Shown here piece by piece: positions 60,969 to 64,000 of a stretch of 64,000 nucleotides of DNA. Both the position numbers and the translations under genes were made by a program. Source of the DNA: Azonexaceae bacterium s22 (GTDB lineage Bacteria; Pseudomonadota; Gammaproteobacteria; Burkholderiales; Rhodocyclaceae). The notes under the pieces were generated by a model. It saw only the letters and a program-made list of their open reading frames with translations. It was not told the origin of the DNA and searched no databases. The stretch spans positions 1 through 64,000 of the forward strand of contig WYCU01000001.1 in the NCBI GenBank assembly GCA_016617495.1. Direction: 5' to 3'. Within the stretch, counting starts at the first letter, position 1; every line of letters begins with the position of its first letter.

Positions 60969-61946
60969 TTAATCTGCTGCGGGATCGTCGCGCAGTTGTT
61001 TGCGGCGGATGAGCAGGGCCAGCATCAGGCAGACAAAGATCACCAGCAGCAGCCCGTAGCCCCAGTAGGGGTACGAGAAGGTTGAAAACTGCGCCACCTT
61101 GCCTTCGCCGAACACCGTCGGCATGAAGGGCTTGACGGTAAAGGCACCCCACGGATGCAGGTTGTGGCCGAAGAACCACAGCCACCCGGCGTAGGTGACG
61201 ACGAAAAAGAGCGGCAGCAAAGCCGGCACCAGCGCCAGCAGCAACTGGAAGGAACGGATCTTCGCCGTGCCGGCGATGACGATCGCCATGACTGCGATCA
61301 GGCCGACGATCACCACCTTGGAGATGGCGCTGACGTTATCGCCCCAGACCTTGATCTTCTCCGGCTCCTTGAAGAAGGCGCCGGCTTCCTGCATGTATGC
61401 GTCGACGTGGCTCGCCAGGTGACCGAGCACGAACTGGTCGACAATCATCCACCCGGCGACGGCGGCAAAACCGGCGCTCAGGGCCGCCAGGCGGGCTTTG
61501 CGGCGCGGCAGTGCAAAGGCGACGATCATCACCGCGAAGAAGCCGAAGAAGAACTTCGCCAGCGGCTTTTCAACCGGCGCGCCGGTGGCGATGGGGAACA
61601 TGCCGACGTAGTGGTTGATGGTGTTCATCTCGTGAACGCAATCGAGCCCTTCCGCCCCCTTGTCGACGTCCTTCTTGGCGTCGGTAATCGGGTTGTAGCG
61701 CTCGTCGTCGTGACCGAGATCCTTCTGGATGATCTCATTGGCCATGCGCGTGCCTTTGCCGGCGGCCTTGCAGCCGTTATAGACACCATCGAAATGGAAG
61801 TGAATGCGAATCCCGTCCGGGAAAGCATCCGGCGGGTAATTGGGGGCAGTGAGCGAAACCCACCAGATCGGCGCGAAATACGCAGCCACGAGTGCCACCA
61901 GGGCAATCAGGCTCAGGCCACCGATAATCTTGTTCTGTTTTTGCAT
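60969..61946 (-). CDS. nosB: NosB membrane protein of clade II nos clusters
   Basis: This 325-residue inner-membrane protein has about six membrane segments and a large periplasmic loop (DGIRIHFHFDGVYNGCKAAG, DCVHEMNTINHYVGMFPIAT). NosB is found only with clade II NosZ; its role is unproven, perhaps electron transfer. The gap to the diheme cytochrome (78 bases) holds a GC-rich hairpin. Confidence 0.85.
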   Translation of the reverse strand: MQKQNKIIGGLSLIALVALVAAYFAPIWWVSLTAPNYPPDAFPDGIRIHFHFDGVYNGCKAAGKGTRMANEIIQKDLGHDDERYNPITDAKKDVDKGAEGLDCVHEMNTINHYVGMFPIATGAPVEKPLAKFFFGFFAVMIVAFALPRRKARLAALSAGFAAVAGWMIVDQFVLGHLASHVDAYMQEAGAFFKEPEKIKVWGDNVSAISKVVIVGLIAVMAIVIAGTAKIRSFQLLLALVPALLPLFFVVTYAGWLWFFGHNLHPWGAFTVKPFMPTVFGEGKVAQFSTFSYPYWGYGLLLVIFVCLMLALLIRRKQLRDDPAAD

Positions 61947-62024
61947 GATGCCGATCTCCGGTTCAATAAGGAGAAGGGGTCGCCCGGCCGGAGGAGGAAT
62001 CCGGACAACCCCGTGGTACCCGCT

Positions 62025-62756
62025 TTATTTCTTTTTGGCGGCGCCGGCCTTGGGCTTGCACATGGCGCCCGGCATGCTCAGGCTGGCCTGGTAGGCGGAA
62101 ATCGCCACCAGCTGGTCATTGGTGTAGGGCTTGATGACCTTGACCATGTCCGGGTTGGCATTGCGGCGATGGCCGTCGCGGATTTCGGTCATCTGGCGCA
62201 GCAGATACTTGTAGTGCTGACCGGCGATCACCGGATAGAACTTGTCCTTCTGACCCTCGCCGTTCTTGCCGTGGCATTCCAGACACTGCTTCTCGTACAG
62301 CTCCTTGCCCTGGGCAACCTTCTGGGCCGCATCCGCACCTTCGTACTTGCCGTGCTCGAGCGGGATGCACAGGCTTTCAATGTAGGCGGAAACGTCGGCC
62401 AGTTCCTGCGGATCGGTGAGCGTGGCGGCAAACGGATACATCGTCGGGTTGTCGCGCAGGCCGGCACGGATGTCGGCCATCTGCTTGATGAGGACGGTGG
62501 TGTGCTGACCGGCAAGCTGCGGGAAGGTGCCATCGGGACGGCCCGCGCCGGAAGGCAGGTGACAGGCACCGCAGACCTCGTAGGCTTCCTCGCCGCGCTT
62601 CTTGTCGCCCTTGAGCTTGAGCGCCTCGATCTTTTCGCCCTCCTGGGCATTCCACTGGTAGTTCTTGCCTTCGATACCCTCTTTTTTCGGGGCCGGCGGG
62701 CCGGCAAAGGCAACACCGGCGCTGAGCAGGCCGATGAGCAAAAGCGATGCTTTCAT
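62025..62756 (-). CDS. Periplasmic diheme cytochrome c
   Basis: This 243-residue protein has a signal peptide ending AFAG (about 19), haem sites CGACH (62-66) and CLECH (158-162) and repeated halves of the c4-like type (TFPQLAGQHTTVLIKQMADI and FYPVIAGQHYKYLLRQMTEI). Probable electron donor to NosZ. A possible FNR/DNR-type promoter lies just upstream, giving it a start independent of nosZ. Confidence 0.88.
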   Translation of the reverse strand: MKASLLLIGLLSAGVAFAGPPAPKKEGIEGKNYQWNAQEGEKIEALKLKGDKKRGEEAYEVCGACHLPSGAGRPDGTFPQLAGQHTTVLIKQMADIRAGLRDNPTMYPFAATLTDPQELADVSAYIESLCIPLEHGKYEGADAAQKVAQGKELYEKQCLECHGKNGEGQKDKFYPVIAGQHYKYLLRQMTEIRDGHRRNANPDMVKVIKPYTNDQLVAISAYQASLSMPGAMCKPKAGAAKKK

Positions 62757-62799
62757 GTTCGGAATCCTTTTCTGGCTGATTGTTCAGGACGCTGGGGCC

Positions 62800-62841
62800 A
62801 TTGTCGTTTTGGCCATATCAGCATTCCTTGATGTGCGTCAT
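62800..62841 (-). promoter_or_regulatory. Possible FNR/DNR-type promoter of the diheme cytochrome
   Basis: TTGATGTGCGTCAT (62828-62841) matches the denitrification regulator pattern TTGAT-N4-GTCAA at nine of ten fixed positions. GACAAT (- strand, 62800-62805) lies where a -10 should be if the site is centred at -41.5, giving a 37-base leader. Confidence 0.45.
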
Positions 62842-62842
62842 A

Positions 62843-62869
62843 AGCCCGGAAAGACGGGCTTTCCGGGCT
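62843..62869 (-). terminator. Hairpin after the monoheme cytochrome gene
   Basis: AGCCCGGAAAG, ACGGG, CTTTCCGGGCT: an 11-bp perfect stem overlapping the stop codon. No T-run follows on the - strand, so it is probably an mRNA 3' stabiliser or attenuator in the operon. Confidence 0.55.
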
Positions 62870-63176
62870 ATTTCAGCGTCGCCAGGTATTGCGCGAGCAC
62901 CTTGATTTCCTCGTCGTTGACGAGGTGCATGACACCCTTCATCGCAGCGGTCTGACCGTTGCTGCGGGCACCGCTCTTGATGTCCTTCATCTGCTGCTCG
63001 GCATAGGCCGCGTTCTGGCCGGCGATCTTCGGGTAATTGGGCATCAGCGGCTTGTCGCCCTTGGGCCCGTGGCAGGCGTTGCAGGTTTTGTCCTTGTAGA
63101 GCGTGGCACCGTCCGGCGCGGCAAAGGCGGATGAGGCGAGCAGCGCGGTGGCGAGCAGAGTCATTACTGATTTCAT
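62868..63176 (-). CDS. Periplasmic monoheme cytochrome c (c552/c553-like)
   Basis: This 102-residue protein has a signal peptide ending AFAA (about 20) and a single haem site CNACH (32-36). The segment MPNYPKIAGQNAAYAEQQMK with its axial Met is typical of c553-like carriers. It follows nosZ by 88 bases and is likely a direct donor to NosZ or its CuA site. Confidence 0.88.
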   Translation of the reverse strand: MKSVMTLLATALLASSAFAAPDGATLYKDKTCNACHGPKGDKPLMPNYPKIAGQNAAYAEQQMKDIKSGARSNGQTAAMKGVMHLVNDEEIKVLAQYLATLK

Positions 63177-63201
63177 GGTTATTCCCTCCTGAAAGTGAAG
63201 C

Positions 63202-63226
63202 GGGGAGCAGATTGACTCCGCTCCCC
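63202..63226 (-). terminator. Hairpin between nosZ and the cytochrome gene
   Basis: GGGGAGC, 11-base loop, GCTCCCC (7-bp stem) in the 88 bases between the nosZ stop and the cytochrome start. It probably attenuates or protects the nosZ message, keeping nosZ above its accessory genes. Confidence 0.55.
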
Positions 63227-63264
63227 GGTAATTGCCTTAAGTCAGATCAAGACTATCCGGCTGC

Positions 63265-64000
63265 TTACTTGACCTTCTTGGCGCCGTTCTGCTCAAGGTA
63301 GGTCTTGGCGCGCAGACCGAGGTCGGCTGCCTTGACCTGGTATTGCCAGACCTGTTCGGCCCACAGGTTCGCCTGTTCCCAATCCTTCTTGGCGGCAGCG
63401 GCATCAGCCTTTTCCTTCGCACCCTTGATCTTGTTCAACTGATCGGTTGCGTCGTCGACCATCGCCACGACATCCGGGAAGTCCTTGAAGTTGACGCTGG
63501 TGATGTAGCCCACCACCTGATCGATGACCGCCTGGGTGTCCGCCACCTTCTTCAAGGTCGCCTTGTAGTCGGTTTCGGTGTAGGAGGCCTTGGCCAGTTC
63601 GGTCTTGGTCGGCTTCCAGCCCTTCGGCTTGACCAGCAGGTAGCCCATCATTTCAAGGTGCAGGGCGGAGCAGAATTCCGTGCAGTAGTACGGATAGACG
63701 CCTTCCTTGTCGGCCTTGAACTTCACGGTCACCGTCTTGCCCGGCTCGATGGACGCGTGGGTGTTGTAGGTCGATACCGTGAAGCCGTGGGTTTCGTCCT
63801 GGGCGCGTTCGAGGTTGGTCAGGTGGATGGTGATTTCGTCGCCAACTTCGGCTTCGATGGTTTCCGGCGTGATGTGCGAGCGGATCAGGGTGCCGAAGAC
63901 TTCGATCTTGTTACCCTTCTTGACCGTCTTTTCCTCGCCGGCACGGACCGCGCCCGGATGCGGCTTGTCGGTACGGGAATCGGTCCCGACCTTGTAGCGC
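63265..64000 (-). CDS. nosZ: Nitrous-oxide reductase NosZ, C-terminal part (5' end outside window)
   Basis: The last 244 codons or so of NosZ run off the right edge. The CuA site is intact: CTEFCSALHLEM (C-x3-C-x3-H-x2-M, about 63649-63684) with the upstream His in HASIEPG or ETHGFTV. About 127 residues follow the CuA methionine, far more than in Pseudomonas NosZ. They are lysine/alanine-rich and helical, with no CxxCH. The enzyme reduces N2O to N2 in the periplasm. The neighbouring nosB, nosG and nosH show clade II. Confidence 0.95.
   Translation of the reverse strand, partial: RYKVGTDSRTDKPHPGAVRAGEEKTVKKGNKIEVFGTLIRSHITPETIEAEVGDEITIHLTNLERAQDETHGFTVSTYNTHASIEPGKTVTVKFKADKEGVYPYYCTEFCSALHLEMMGYLLVKPKGWKPTKTELAKASYTETDYKATLKKVADTQAVIDQVVGYITSVNFKDFPDVVAMVDDATDQLNKIKGAKEKADAAAAKKDWEQANLWAEQVWQYQVKAADLGLRAKTYLEQNGAKKVK

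Noticed and set aside
61155-62831. 558-codon frame on the + strand
   Set aside because: Antisense to nosB and the diheme cytochrome, which have signal peptides, membrane segments and haem motifs.

Overview
The window looks like a chromosome segment of a GC-rich betaproteobacterium, most likely in Rhodocyclales (Dechloromonas/Azospira/Azonexus type). This assignment rests on gene order and on my recognition of protein families, not on a database search. The supporting points are the secY-infA-rpmJ order, two identical tuf genes, the lgt/ilvD pair, a clade II nos cluster and a LuxI/LuxR pair. No stretch of more than 300 bases lacks a gene. I saw no insertion sequence, prophage or CRISPR array.

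Layout. (1) 1-2476, + strand: the end of a glutamate/aspartate-type ABC uptake operon (gltI end, gltJ, gltK, gltL). (2) 2531-34690, - strand: one continuous block of translation and transcription genes. Read in its own direction it runs tRNA-Tyr, tRNA-Gly, tRNA-Thr, tuf, tRNA-Trp, secE, nusG, rplKAJL, rpoBC, rpsL, rpsG, fusA, tuf, then the S10, spc and alpha ribosomal-protein operons through rplQ. Several intercistronic hairpins, leader structures and internal promoters can be read in it. (3) 34790-39208: a small cytochrome c, ilvD, lgt, a VOC-family protein and a GAF-domain protein. (4) 39329-45145, - strand: a heavy-metal RND tripartite efflux operon (outer membrane protein, lipoprotein adaptor, CzcA/CusA-type pump) ending in a PII-like signalling protein. 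(5) 45201-51020: htpX, a divergent NhaR-type LysR regulator, then dacC-dat-ybeD-lipB-lipA, covering peptidoglycan trimming, D-amino acids and lipoic acid synthesis. (6) 51149-52942: a compact quorum-sensing locus of a LuxI synthase, a divergent small HTH gene resembling RsaL, and a LuxR receptor convergent with it. This is the same topology as lasI-rsaL-lasR. (7) 53062-55388: two secreted or lipoprotein genes and a CoA-transferase. (8) 55511-64000, - strand: a clade II (atypical) nitrous oxide reductase cluster, nosZ (3' end only), two cytochromes c, nosB, nosD, nosG, nosH, nosF, nosL, nosY.

How the parts work together. Region 2 makes the ribosome, RNA polymerase core, elongation factors and the Sec channel. 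Region 8 reduces N2O to N2 in the periplasm. There NosG/NosH, NosB and the cytochromes are likely to carry electrons from the quinone pool, and NosD/F/Y/L to mature the copper centres.

The observations I rate highest are: the LuxI/RsaL-like/LuxR locus with a candidate lux box; a short intergenic repeat family sharing the 14-mer GTCGACCGCGACAA, with three exact copies and one diverged copy, all between genes; TATAAT elements embedded in palindromes before rplN and rplC, one of them in the loop of a terminator-like hairpin; an rplC leader with interleaved stems; a PII-like gene fused by overlap to an RND pump; and a NosZ with a long helical tail after the CuA site.
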